Part shown: positions 27,440 to 36,442 of the stretch, one piece after another
How positions within the stretch are numbered: position 1 is the first letter of the stretch
Layout of the letters: each line of letters starts with the position of its first letter
NCBI RefSeq assembly: GCF_001428605.1
Contig: NZ_LMID01000010.1
Location: forward strand, 599,195-663,194
Reading direction: 5' to 3'
Length of the DNA stretch: 64,000 nt
DNA from: Sphingomonas sp. Root720
GTDB taxonomy: Bacteria > Pseudomonadota > Alphaproteobacteria > Sphingomonadales > Sphingomonadaceae
Program-made: the position numbers and the translations under genes
The notes under the pieces: generated by a model
What the model saw: the letters and a program-made list of their open reading frames with translations, nothing else
The model's database searches: none
Told to the model about the DNA's origin: nothing

Positions 27440-28141
27440 ATGCGTCTATCGATCCCGGCCCTGCTCGGCCTTTCGCTCGTCGCGGCCGCCTTGCCGGCGC
27501 AGGCGGCGACCCGCTCCTTCCCGGTCCCCGGCTTCGTCAAGCTCAGGGTCGAAGGCCCCTATACGGTCCGGGTCCGCACCGGCGGCCGGGTCTCTGTCAA
27601 CGCCAGCGGCCCGCAGAACGGGATCGACCGGCTGGTCGTCGAGCCGCGCGGGACAATGCTGGTCGTCACCGCCGAAAAGGGTTCGAACTGGAACCCGCTG
27701 CGCTGGACCGGCGGCAAGGTGATCGTCGACATCACCGTGCCGATGCTGGAGGCCGCCGAGCTGGCGGGCCCCGGCGACCTGACGATCGACCGCATCCGGA
27801 CCACCGCCTTCACCGCGGCCCTTTCCGGTCCCGGAGACCTGACGGTGGGACGGCTCGACACCAGCCGGCTGACCGCCAGGCTGTCCGGGCCCGGCGACCT
27901 GACGATCGCCGGCAAGACCGGCCGCGCCGATGCCTCGCTCACCGGCCCGGGCGATATCCGCGCCGCCGGCCTGGCGGTCGACCTGCTCAGCGCCAATCTC
28001 ATGGGTCCCGGCACGATCACCGTCGGCCCCACCCGCGTCGCACGGGCCAACCTGACCGGGCCCGGCGACATCCGCATCGCCGGCAAGCCGAGCTGCACCG
28101 TGCGGAAGACCGGCCCCGGCAGTATCAAATGCGGGGACTGA
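27440..28141 (+). CDS. Exported GIN-domain (DUF2807) protein
   Basis: A 233-residue protein with a signal peptide (LSIPALLGLSLVAAALPAQAA, cleavage near residue 23) and a DUF2807/GIN domain. The body contains seven copies of a GPGDLT-like motif beginning at nt 27767, 27827, 27887, 27944, 28004, 28058 and 28112, a period of 18-20 residues that fits one turn of a beta-helix per repeat. GIN domains are head or auto-transporter-adhesin-like modules of unknown function in bacterial envelopes. The start at 27440 has GGAG 5 nt upstream; an ATG 12 nt earlier is possible. The next gene is the exported TPR-CHAT protein, 166 bp downstream on the same strand. Confidence 0.82.
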   Translation: MRLSIPALLGLSLVAAALPAQAATRSFPVPGFVKLRVEGPYTVRVRTGGRVSVNASGPQNGIDRLVVEPRGTMLVVTAEKGSNWNPLRWTGGKVIVDITVPMLEAAELAGPGDLTIDRIRTTAFTAALSGPGDLTVGRLDTSRLTARLSGPGDLTIAGKTGRADASLTGPGDIRAAGLAVDLLSANLMGPGTITVGPTRVARANLTGPGDIRIAGKPSCTVRKTGPGSIKCGD

Positions 28142-28307
28142 TCGCGCGCCGCTGGAGCGATTCGACGCGGAAATCGCGGTGAGACGATAAGCTTGAGCGG
28201 CCGATCCGATGGCATCGGGTCGTGGACCGCTATGGCCGGAATGGACTTCGAGCGAATAGCCCCCTTCCTCTTCGCTCCGCAATGGCGCAAAGCCGCGGCG
28301 GGGGGAC

Positions 28308-31118
28308 ATGGGGGTCATGCGAGCAACGATATTGGCGGTGGCGCTGTGGGTGGCGCCCGCGGCCCATGGGGCGGCCCTGCCGCCACATGATCCGATCGCC
28401 GCCGCCCGGGCGATCGACATAGAAGCCGATCCCGCCGGTGCCGTGACGGCCTGGCAAGCCGCCCTGCCCGCCGCGCGCACCCGCTTTCGCACGAAGCCCG
28501 CGGAGCTGGGCCAGGTGCTCGTGCGCTATGGCTCGGCGCTGATCGGCGTCGGCCGCGACAAGGAAGCGCTCCCACTGCTGGAGGAGGCCGCCCCGCTCCT
28601 GACGGTACGGCCGCCGGACGATCCGGCGCGGCTCGCAGGCGCCATCGCGCTGGCGCTGGCCCGCGCCTCCGCCGGCCGGACCGCCGAGGCGGCTTCGATG
28701 CTGGAGCAAGTGGCGGCGGTCCAGCGCTTGGCGGTGCCGGGCGGAAGCGTGGCCCTGGCCGAGACATTGTTCAACATCGGATCGGTCGAACAGCAGGCGG
28801 GGCACCTCTCCACGGCGGCCAAATGGGTGGAGGAAGCCCTGGCGCTGCACCGCCGCCTGTCTCCGCCCGATGCGGAGGTCACGGTCGGCACGGCCACCAG
28901 CCTGGGCTCGATCTACACCCAGGCGGGCCTGCTCGCCAAGGCGGAGGACGTCGCGCGCGACGCGCTGGCGATGGCCGCGCGCGGCCTGCCGCAGGGCCAT
29001 CCGCTGACGATGATCACCCTGTCCAACTATGCCGCCGTGCTCGACACTCAGGGTCGCTGGCGCGAATCCGAGCCGCTCTACCGACGACTGCTGCCGCTGC
29101 GCGTCGCCAAGCTCGGCAAGGAGGCGATCAGCGTCGCGATCACCGAGTCCAACTTCGGCCGGGCGCTGCGCCTGTCCGGGCGGCCCGAGGAAGCGCTACC
29201 CCTGCTCGAGGAATCGGTGCGCGTCGCCGAACGTAAGCTCGGCGCCAGCGATCCCCGCCTCAACCAGCTCCGCGAAAATCTCGCCGACGACTATCGCGAC
29301 CTCGGGCGGCTGGCCGACGCCGTCGCGCTGCGCCGGATGGCGATCGCCGCGTTCAAGCTCGACTTCCCGCAGCATTTCCGCCTCGCGTCGCTGCACGAAG
29401 GCCTTGCCGCCGATCTCGCCGCGCTCGGCGACCTGACTGCAGCCCGCCCCGAACTCGAACGGGCGCAGGCGATCCGCCACGCGACGCTGGCACCCGACAG
29501 TCCCCCGCTGCTGGGCGGGGAGATCGCGGCGGGCCACCTGATGGCGCGTGCCGGCGATGTCCGCGGCGGCCTCGCCCGCGCGACGCCGGCCTATCGGCGG
29601 CTCACCGCGATCGCCAACGCCAACCAGACCGAGATCAGCCGCGACCTCGTCTTCCGGGACGGCTTCGAGACGATGGCGCGACTGGCCTGGCTGGCGCAGG
29701 ACCGGGCATTGGCGCTCGACGTCGCCCAGCGGCTCGTGATCGGCGACAGCGGCCGCGCGATTACCGCCGCGCTCGCCCGTGGCCAGAGCGAACAGGCCCT
29801 GCGCATCCGTGCCCGCCAGGACGCCACCGCGCGCCGCGCGGCGCTGAGCCGTACCGCGCTCGATCGCTATGGCCGCGATCCCGCCGGATATCAGCAGGCG
29901 CTGGCCGAGATCGCGACGATCGATGCGGCCCTGACCGGCCAGGAAGTGGCGCTGCAGGAGAGGATCGTCGACCTCGACGCCCTGCAAGCCGGGCTCGCCC
30001 GCCGACAGGCGCAGCTCTATTTCGTGCAGCTCGACGACAGGCTGCTGGCGCTCGTCGTCGATCGCAGCCGGGTGGCGTTCGCCGACAGCGCGATCGATGC
30101 ACCCGGCCTCCACGGCCTCGTCGCCCGGCTGCGCGGTTCGATCGACGCCGATCGCCGGTCGCGAGGCGCCATCGCCGATGGTGGCGCGCCGCAGGCCTAT
30201 GACGCCGATGCCGCCGCCAGGCTCTATGCGCTGTTGCTGCACGGATCGGCGCGCCAGCTCGCCGAGAAAAGTCCGCGCTGGCGCATCGCCGCCACCGGAT
30301 CGCTGCTCGCCATACCCTTCGCCGCGCTGGTCACCAGCCCGCCACGCGCCGGACGGCCGCCACGCTGGCTGATCGACGATCATGCGATCCTGCTGACCGC
30401 CGGCGGAAGCCCGCTGGATGGCGGCTCCGTCGCCCACGGCCGCTTCGTCGGCATCGGTGCGCCCCTGCTGGCCGGCACCGTCGCGAGCGGCTCTCGCAGC
30501 TACCGCGATGCCGGGGGCACGATCCAGGATATCACCGCTCTCGCCCCGCTTCCCGGCGCGGCGCGCGAACTGGCCGAGATGCGCGCCAAGATCGGCGGGC
30601 CGGACAGTATCGTCCTGCTCGGCGCCGACGCCACCGAAGCGGCGGTGCGGAATGCGCGCCTGACGGGCGTCGACGTCCTCGCCTTCGCCACGCATGGACT
30701 GGTTGCCGGCGGTGCCGCGGACCTGATGGAACCGGCGCTGGTGCTGACACCGGCGGCGACCGGCGATCCGGCCGATGACGGCCTGCTTACCACCTCGGAA
30801 ATCGCAAGGCTCACCACCGACGCCGCTCTGGTCGTGCTCTCCGCCTGCGACACGGCCGCCGGGGACGCCAAGGATGCGCCCGCGCTGTCCGGCCTGGCGC
30901 GGGCGTTCTTCTACGCCGGGGCACGCTCCCTGCTCGTCAGCCATTGGCCGGTGCGGGACGATATCGCCGCGCGGATCACGGTCGAGGTCGCGCGCGACAG
31001 CCGCGTGCCGCCGGAGGAACGCCTGCGCCGCGCCATATTGCGCATTCGCCATGGGGGCCATGCGTCCGGCGCGGATCGGCCGGAAAGCTGGGCGCCCTTC
31101 ACCCTTGTCAGCCGGTAA
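28308..31118 (+). CDS. Exported TPR-CHAT domain protein (caspase-like peptidase)
   Basis: A 936-residue protein with a signal peptide (RATILAVALWVAPAAHG), about ten tetratricopeptide-like helical repeats (roughly 40-460) and a C-terminal CHAT domain (about 620-930). The caspase-like dyad is visible as histidine in LAFATHGLVAGG (about 795) and cysteine in VVLSACDTAAGD (about 846), followed by LARAFFYAGARSLLVSHWPV. CHAT proteins are clan CD cysteine peptidases; several act in regulated proteolysis with TPR modules as sensor or adaptor. A periplasmic location is implied by the signal. The start may be ATG 28308 or ATG 28317. The substrate is unknown. Confidence 0.88.
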   Translation: MGVMRATILAVALWVAPAAHGAALPPHDPIAAARAIDIEADPAGAVTAWQAALPAARTRFRTKPAELGQVLVRYGSALIGVGRDKEALPLLEEAAPLLTVRPPDDPARLAGAIALALARASAGRTAEAASMLEQVAAVQRLAVPGGSVALAETLFNIGSVEQQAGHLSTAAKWVEEALALHRRLSPPDAEVTVGTATSLGSIYTQAGLLAKAEDVARDALAMAARGLPQGHPLTMITLSNYAAVLDTQGRWRESEPLYRRLLPLRVAKLGKEAISVAITESNFGRALRLSGRPEEALPLLEESVRVAERKLGASDPRLNQLRENLADDYRDLGRLADAVALRRMAIAAFKLDFPQHFRLASLHEGLAADLAALGDLTAARPELERAQAIRHATLAPDSPPLLGGEIAAGHLMARAGDVRGGLARATPAYRRLTAIANANQTEISRDLVFRDGFETMARLAWLAQDRALALDVAQRLVIGDSGRAITAALARGQSEQALRIRARQDATARRAALSRTALDRYGRDPAGYQQALAEIATIDAALTGQEVALQERIVDLDALQAGLARRQAQLYFVQLDDRLLALVVDRSRVAFADSAIDAPGLHGLVARLRGSIDADRRSRGAIADGGAPQAYDADAAARLYALLLHGSARQLAEKSPRWRIAATGSLLAIPFAALVTSPPRAGRPPRWLIDDHAILLTAGGSPLDGGSVAHGRFVGIGAPLLAGTVASGSRSYRDAGGTIQDITALAPLPGAARELAEMRAKIGGPDSIVLLGADATEAAVRNARLTGVDVLAFATHGLVAGGAADLMEPALVLTPAATGDPADDGLLTTSEIARLTTDAALVVLSACDTAAGDAKDAPALSGLARAFFYAGARSLLVSHWPVRDDIAARITVEVARDSRVPPEERLRRAILRIRHGGHASGADRPESWAPFTLVSR

Positions 31119-31124
31119 CGGCCG

Positions 31125-31532
31125 TCAGATCAGCCCGATCGCCGCCAGTTCGGCGTGGAGCGCGACCGGAATCTTGTCGCCCTCCGCCCCGCCTTCGGGC
31201 AGGTCCTTCGGCGCGTCCTCGGCGCTCAGATAGCGCCAGCCCTGGTGCGCGCGGCGGGGGCGCGGCTCGACCTCGATCAGGGTCGGCGCCAACAGGATGC
31301 CGCAGCGACCGCCTTCGATCTCGCTGAAGCCGATCAGCGGCTGGCGCAGGCCGAAGCGGTGCTGCGATATCCAGTAGAGCGATCCGCCGACCATCTCGTC
31401 GGCGCGCTTGGGCATGTAGCGGGTGGTGAGGACGATCTGCTCGCCGCGGTCGATGCGCCCGGCCAGCCGCGCGCGCAGCTCGTCGAAGCCGTCGCAGCCG
31501 AAGGCGATCTTGGTCATGTTGAGCGCGCTCAT
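31125..31532 (-). CDS. DUF1489 family protein
   Basis: A 135-residue soluble protein. The segments TTRYMPKRADEMVGGSLYWI and EPRPRRAHQGWRYLSAEDAP are the conserved core of DUF1489, a family nearly confined to alphaproteobacteria and without known function. I chose ATG 31532 (MSALNMTKIAFGCDG), which follows GGAC; ATG 31541 or the internal MTKIAFG are alternatives. It converges on the TPR-CHAT gene with 6 bp between the stop codons. It lies 59 bp after mgtE on the same strand and could be co-transcribed with it. Confidence 0.8.
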   Translation of the reverse strand: MSALNMTKIAFGCDGFDELRARLAGRIDRGEQIVLTTRYMPKRADEMVGGSLYWISQHRFGLRQPLIGFSEIEGGRCGILLAPTLIEVEPRPRRAHQGWRYLSAEDAPKDLPEGGAEGDKIPVALHAELAAIGLI

Positions 31533-31591
31533 GCCGTCCATATCAGCACGATCCGCCCCGCAATCAACCGTGCCCCGTCAACCGCGCGCCA

Positions 31592-33001
31592 TCAACGGTG
31601 GAGCCCCCACAGCGCGGCGAGGCCCAGGAAGGAGAAGAACCCCATCACGTCGGTCGCGGTGGTGACGAACACCGCCGACGACACCGCCGGATCGGCCCCC
31701 GCCTTGTCTAGACAGACCGGGACGAGGATGCCGGCGAGCCCGGCGGTGATGTTGTTGATGATCATCGCCAGACAGATGACGATGCCGAGATCGGGGTTGC
31801 CGTAGATCAGGTAGACCGCCGTCCCGAGCAGCCCGCCGATGCACAGCCCGTTGATGATGGCGATGCGGAATTCGCGCATGATCATGCGCGCGGTGTTGGA
31901 CGAGGTCAGCTGGTTGAGCGCGAGCGCGCGGACCGCCACCGCCATGGTCTGGGTACCGGCATTGCCGCCCATGCCCGACACGATCGGCATCAGCACCGCG
32001 AGAACCACCAGCCGGGCGATCGTGGTCTGGAACAGCCCGACCACCGAGGCGGCGATGACCGCCGTGCCGAGATTGACGACCAGCCAGGTCAGGCGGACCT
32101 TCACCGTCTCGAGGATCGGCTCGTTGATGTCGCCGTCGCCCGCGCCCGACAGCTTCAGGATATCCTCGCCGGCCTCCTCCTGGATGATGTGGACGATGTC
32201 GTCGACCGTGATCATGCCGACCAGCCGGCCCGCATGGTCGACGACCGCCGCCGAGATCAGCGCATATTTCTGGAAGCGGAGGGCAACCTCCTCCTGGTCC
32301 ATGTCGACCGGGATCAGCGTCTGCTCGCGCTGCATCACGTCGCCGATCGCGATGCCGCGCGGGGTGCGCATCAGCCAGCTCAGCTTGCAGGTGCCGATCG
32401 GGTGATGGCCGGCGTCGACGACGAAGACCTCCCAGAAATCGGTGGTCAGGTCCTCGTTCTTGCGCAGATAGTCGAGCACGTCGCCGACCGTCCAATGCTC
32501 GGGCACCGCGATCAGGTCGCGCTGCATCAGGCGGCCGGCGGATTCCTCCGGGTAGGACAGCGCCTCCTCGATCGCCGCGCGATCGTCGGGCTCCATCGCG
32601 CGCAGCACGGCGCGCTGGTCCTCTTCCTCGAGTTCCTCGATGATCGCGACCGCGTCGTCGGTGTCGAGCTGGGTGGCGATCTCGGCCACCTCGTGCGGGG
32701 CGAGCGCCTCGATCAGCTCCTCGCGCACCCATTCGTTCATCTCGGCCAGCACGTCGCCGTCGAGCATCTCGGCGATCGCGGTGGCGATCGGACGGCGCAT
32801 GTCCTGCGGCGCCAGCTCGAACAGGTCGGCGATGTCGGCGGGATGGAGCGGGTGGACGAGCGCGCGGGCGCCCTCGATGTCGCCATCCTCGACGCAGGCG
32901 ATGACGGCGTCGACGAAGGTCGACTTCAGCCGGTCGTCTTCGTCATGCAGGCTCTGGGCGGGGGCCGGGGCGTCGACGGTATCGGGTTCGGTTTCGCTCA
33001 T
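31592..33001 (-). CDS. mgtE: Magnesium transporter MgtE
   Basis: A 469-residue magnesium channel. An acidic N-terminal MgtE_N domain (about 30-150), two CBS domains (about 155-275) and five transmembrane helices (about 300-465) are in the normal order. The pore region contains VSGMGGNAGTQTMAVAVRAL. Magnesium bound between the CBS and N domains gates the channel. The first 25 residues are an extra acidic/Pro-Ala stretch. The ATG at 33001 has GGAGG just upstream. A GC hairpin lies between it and the upstream MFS gene (33032-33053). Confidence 0.94.
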   Translation of the reverse strand: MSETEPDTVDAPAPAQSLHDEDDRLKSTFVDAVIACVEDGDIEGARALVHPLHPADIADLFELAPQDMRRPIATAIAEMLDGDVLAEMNEWVREELIEALAPHEVAEIATQLDTDDAVAIIEELEEEDQRAVLRAMEPDDRAAIEEALSYPEESAGRLMQRDLIAVPEHWTVGDVLDYLRKNEDLTTDFWEVFVVDAGHHPIGTCKLSWLMRTPRGIAIGDVMQREQTLIPVDMDQEEVALRFQKYALISAAVVDHAGRLVGMITVDDIVHIIQEEAGEDILKLSGAGDGDINEPILETVKVRLTWLVVNLGTAVIAASVVGLFQTTIARLVVLAVLMPIVSGMGGNAGTQTMAVAVRALALNQLTSSNTARMIMREFRIAIINGLCIGGLLGTAVYLIYGNPDLGIVICLAMIINNITAGLAGILVPVCLDKAGADPAVSSAVFVTTATDVMGFFSFLGLAALWGLHR

Positions 33002-33110
33002 GCCGTCCTCCGCCTTGCGAGCCGCGAAGCGGCCCGTCTAGGCCGGACGGGCGGAAACGGCAATGCAATAGCGGCCGAAATCGTGGGCGAAATCGCCGCC
33101 GCGCAGCCGG

Positions 33111-34673
33111 CTAGTCGGCCATCGCCGCCAGGCCCTCGCCCCCCTTCGGCGCGCGCTTGGGCCGCAGCAGCAGCACCAGCGGCAGCAGCGCCACCACGGT
33201 CCACATCATCACCCAGAAATCGTTGATATAGGCGATCATCATCGCCTGCCGGTTGACCTCGGCCTCGGCCAGCGCGGCGATCGGCGCGTCGAGGCCGCCG
33301 CCGGCCCATAGCCTCGAAAGGTGCAGCGGCAGCCCCCCCGACGACAGTCGCGCGCCGAGCTCGGCATGGTTGATCTGGAGATCGCGCGCCAGCATTGCGG
33401 AGAAGATCGCGAGCATGATCGAAGCGCCGGTGTTGCGCGACAGCGCATAGAGCGCCGCGGCCTCGGTCCGGTGGGTGAGCGGCGCGCTCGACATCGCGGT
33501 GAAGTTGAGCACCGTCATCGCCATCCCGGTGCCGAAGCCCTGCAGCACGCCCGCCCAGATGATCAGGTGCTGGTCCATCTCCATGGAGAACCGGGTCTGG
33601 AGGTAGAGCGACCAGATGACGATGCAGACGCCGATCGCGACCTGCAGGCGGCCTTCCATCCAGCGGGTGAACTGTCCGCCCAGGAAGATGCCCAGCGTCA
33701 TCGCGATGCCGCGCGGCAACATCATCTCCCCGGCGGTCGAGACCGGATAGCCGAGCAGCTGGACGAACAGCTGCGGCAGCAGGGCGTTGCTGGCGATGAT
33801 CGTCGGCATCAGGACGAAGGCCAGGATCATCGCCCCGCTGAAGCTGCGGTTGGCGAACAGGCCGGGCGAGATGATCGGATGGGGCGAGCGGCGGAGATGG
33901 AAGATCAGCATCCAGAAGGCCGAGATGCTGATGCCGAACTCGATGATGATCTCGGGCGCGTCGAACCAGTCCTGCTGGGTGCCGCGGTCCAGCGCGAGCT
34001 GGAGCGAGCAGAGCGCGACGGCGATCATGATGAAGCCGACATGGTCGAAGGTGCGGCGGACCGACGGGAATTCGGGCAGGCCGAAATAGATGCCGGCCAG
34101 GGCGGCGATGCCGACCGGCACGTTGACGAAGAACACCCAGCGCCAGTCGAACGTATCGGTCAGGTAGCCGCCCAGCAACGGGCCGACGATGGGCCCGACC
34201 ATCGCGCCGACCCCCCACATGGTGATCGCCCGGACCTGCAGCGAGGGCGGGTTCATGTCGTAGAGGAAGGCCTGCGACATCGGCATCAGGAAGGCGCCGA
34301 AAAGGCCCTGGGCCAGCCGGCACGCCACCATCATCGGCAGCGAGGTCGCGACGCCGCAGAGCATCGAGCTGACCGTGAAGCCGAACACGCAGACCAGGAA
34401 CACCTGCCGTCGCCCGAACCGCCCGGTCAGCCAGGCGGTGAGCGGCGTCCCGACCGCGGTCGCCATGATGTAGGAGGTCAGCACCCAGGTGATCGTGTCG
34501 GGGGTCGCGCCCAGCGCCGCCTGCATGTGCGGCAGCGCGACGGTGGCGATCGTCTGGTCCAGCACGACGAGGATCGTCGACGCCATGATCGCGAGGGTTA
34601 CGATCATCTTCGGGATCGGTGCGATCGGGACGGTCGCCCTGTCGTGGTGCTGGTTGGTTTCCGACTCCGTCAC
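33111..34673 (-). CDS. DHA2-family (14-TM) multidrug efflux MFS transporter
   Basis: A 520-residue major facilitator with about 14 predicted helices. The N-terminal motif D1 LVVLDQTIATVALPHMQAAL and motif A GRFGRRQVF place it in the DHA2/EmrB group, proton-driven drug exporters that usually work with an EmrA membrane fusion protein. No emrA or outer-membrane channel gene is adjacent. The start is GTG 34673 with GAGG upstream, giving MTESETNQHH. Substrates cannot be predicted. Confidence 0.88.
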   Translation of the reverse strand: MTESETNQHHDRATVPIAPIPKMIVTLAIMASTILVVLDQTIATVALPHMQAALGATPDTITWVLTSYIMATAVGTPLTAWLTGRFGRRQVFLVCVFGFTVSSMLCGVATSLPMMVACRLAQGLFGAFLMPMSQAFLYDMNPPSLQVRAITMWGVGAMVGPIVGPLLGGYLTDTFDWRWVFFVNVPVGIAALAGIYFGLPEFPSVRRTFDHVGFIMIAVALCSLQLALDRGTQQDWFDAPEIIIEFGISISAFWMLIFHLRRSPHPIISPGLFANRSFSGAMILAFVLMPTIIASNALLPQLFVQLLGYPVSTAGEMMLPRGIAMTLGIFLGGQFTRWMEGRLQVAIGVCIVIWSLYLQTRFSMEMDQHLIIWAGVLQGFGTGMAMTVLNFTAMSSAPLTHRTEAAALYALSRNTGASIMLAIFSAMLARDLQINHAELGARLSSGGLPLHLSRLWAGGGLDAPIAALAEAEVNRQAMMIAYINDFWVMMWTVVALLPLVLLLRPKRAPKGGEGLAAMAD

Positions 34674-34897
34674 CGGCCTCGTTTATAGCCGGACGCCGCG
34701 TGGCGGAAGCCGGATCGATCGAGAAGGCAGATCCGCGCCGCCGCCGGGACGGCGACACGGCCCTCCGCCCTGCCGCCCGGTCCGCGGCTCGTCGGCGGAA
34801 CCGCTCCGGCGACCGCCCGGCCGGCCAATCATCGCTCGCCTTGGCGCGAACTTCCCGATAGGGACGGCCGCAGATTCGCTTGCCGACAGGAGATGAT

Positions 34898-35365
34898 ATG
34901 GCCGCAGATCCCGAAAACACGCTGATCATGACGCTCGAAGGCGGCGATGTCGTCATCGCTCTGCGTCCCGATCTGGCGCCCGACCATGTCGAGCAGATCA
35001 AGAGCCTCGCCCGCGACGGCTTCTACGACGACGTCGTCTTCCACCGCGTGATCCCCGGCTTCATGGCGCAGGGCGGCGACCCGACCGGCACCGGCATGGG
35101 CGGCTCGCCCAAGCCGAACCTCAAGGCCGAGTTCAGCCGCGAGCCGCATGTCCGCGGCGTCTGCTCGATGGCGCGCAGCTCCAGCCCGAACAGCGCCAAC
35201 AGCCAGTTCTTCATCTGCTTCGACGACGCGCGCTTCCTCGACGGCCAGTACACCGTCTGGGGCGTGGTCGAATCGGGCATGGAGCATGTCGACGCGCTGC
35301 CGAAGGGCGAGCCGCCCCGCACGCCGGGCAAGATCGTGAAGATGCGGGTCGCGGCGGACGCCTGA
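34898..35365 (+). CDS. Cyclophilin-type peptidyl-prolyl isomerase
   Basis: A 155-residue cytoplasmic cyclophilin without a signal peptide. The active-site block VVFHRVIPGFMAQGGDPTGTG spans about residues 45-65, and SANSQFFICFDDARFLDGQY follows near 100-120. It catalyses cis-trans isomerisation of prolyl bonds in protein folding. The ATG follows AGGAG by 5 nt. It is divergent from the MFS gene and ends in a strong terminator. Confidence 0.93.
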   Translation: MAADPENTLIMTLEGGDVVIALRPDLAPDHVEQIKSLARDGFYDDVVFHRVIPGFMAQGGDPTGTGMGGSPKPNLKAEFSREPHVRGVCSMARSSSPNSANSQFFICFDDARFLDGQYTVWGVVESGMEHVDALPKGEPPRTPGKIVKMRVAADA

Positions 35366-35389
35366 CCCGCTTCCGCGAAGGCTACCGAC

Positions 35390-35420
35390 AAGGCGGGGGC
35401 GCTGCTCCCGCCTTTTCTTT
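35390..35420 (+). terminator. Intrinsic terminator of cyclophilin gene
   Basis: AAGGCGGGGGC and GCTCCCGCCTT pair over 11 bp (one G-U) around a 3-nt loop, followed by TTCTTTT. It lies about 24 nt after the stop codon. Confidence 0.85.
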
Positions 35421-35428
35421 TGGCGCGG

Positions 35429-36304
35429 TCAGGACGCGCCGAACAGCCAGTCGTGGAACAGCCGCACCGCGCGGGTCGACAGCGCCGGCCGGCGACAGGC
35501 GAACCAATAGCCATAGGGGCTCTCGATGCTGTCGTCGAACAGGCTGGTCAGCCGGTCGTCATGCGCGTCGTCGAGATGGCTCTTGAGCATGAACGCCACC
35601 CCCAGCCCCTGCGCCGCGGCGTCGAGCATCAGCTGCCCCGAGTCGAACAGGTCGACCGCGGCCGGTTCGATATCGGGCCGGCCGAGCGCCTCGCGCCACA
35701 TGTTGAACAGTTCGGCCATGTCGCGGTGGAGGAAGATGGTCAGCCGGGCGATGTCGTCGAGCTTGTTCACTGGATAGCGGCCGGTCAGCAGCGAGCGGTT
35801 GACGATCGCGACCGCCTTGTCGCGGTCGATCCGCCGCGAATAGAGGCTGGAGTCGATGTCGCGCGCCAGCACGATCGCCGCGTCGACCCCCTCGCCGAGC
35901 CGGGCGAGCGCATGGCTGGCGGTGTCGATGTCGATGTGCAGTTCGGGATGCCGCTCGCGCAGCTCGGGCAGCCGCCCCATCAGCCGCTGCGACGCGAACA
36001 ACGGCATGACGCCCAGCCGCAGCCGGACCAGCTCGCTTTCGCCCGAGGTCGCGTCGATCGCGAGGGTGAGCTGGTCGAGCGCGGGTGCGATCCGCGACAG
36101 CAGCTTTTCGCCTTCGGTCGACAGGGTCATCGCCTGGTGGCGGCGCTCGAACAGGTTGCGGCCCATGAAACGTTCGAGCGCCTGCACGCGGCGGCTGAGC
36201 GCCGGCGACGACAGCGCCAGTTCCTCGGCGGCGGCCTTGACCGATCCGAGCCTGGCGACCTGTACGAAGGCCTCGATCGCGGTCAGCGGCGGCAATCTAC
36301 GCAT
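35429..36304 (-). CDS. LysR-family regulator (GcvA-like)
   Basis: A 291-residue LysR regulator. The winged helix-turn-helix is at residues 1-60 (RRLPPLTAIEAFVQVARLGS, then AAEELALSSPALSRRVQALE), and the effector-binding domain runs from about 90 to 285. The N-terminus RxLPPLxAxxxF is typical of the GcvA group. The ATG at 36304 has a perfect GGAGG 5 nt upstream, so the longer frame to 36352 is not used. No structural gene adjoins on the divergent side except an apparent small RNA and a methyltransferase. Two TTGCA-type palindromes upstream are candidate operators. Confidence 0.9.
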   Translation of the reverse strand: MRRLPPLTAIEAFVQVARLGSVKAAAEELALSSPALSRRVQALERFMGRNLFERRHQAMTLSTEGEKLLSRIAPALDQLTLAIDATSGESELVRLRLGVMPLFASQRLMGRLPELRERHPELHIDIDTASHALARLGEGVDAAIVLARDIDSSLYSRRIDRDKAVAIVNRSLLTGRYPVNKLDDIARLTIFLHRDMAELFNMWREALGRPDIEPAAVDLFDSGQLMLDAAAQGLGVAFMLKSHLDDAHDDRLTSLFDDSIESPYGYWFACRRPALSTRAVRLFHDWLFGAS

Positions 36305-36331
36305 GCGTGCCTCCATAGCCGGCGGTTCACG

Positions 36332-36426
36332 TTGCACTGCAAAATATCGCAACGGCCTCCGAGAGCCGGTAAGCCTTAGCTTATAAACAGCGGTTTATTG
36401 GGATTTCAAGGTTGCAAATGTTGCAA
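36332..36426. promoter_or_regulatory. Paired TTGCA-type palindromes, candidate LysR operator
   Basis: TTGCACTGCAA at 36332-36342 is a perfect palindrome of TTGCA, and TTGCAAATGTTGCAA at 36412-36426 is two TTGCAA units. Both lie upstream of the LysR gene, 28 and 108 bp from its ATG, and the second also lies just before the small RNA candidate. LysR proteins often bind two such sites spaced like this; assignment to this regulator is inference. Confidence 0.4.
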
Positions 36427-36442
36427 TCGCTCGATCGAACTC

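Noticed and set aside
27767-28120. Possible tandem DNA repeat or CRISPR-like array
   Set aside because: The period is 54-60 nt but the DNA identity is limited to the GPGD codons and lies inside one coding frame; it is a protein-level repeat.
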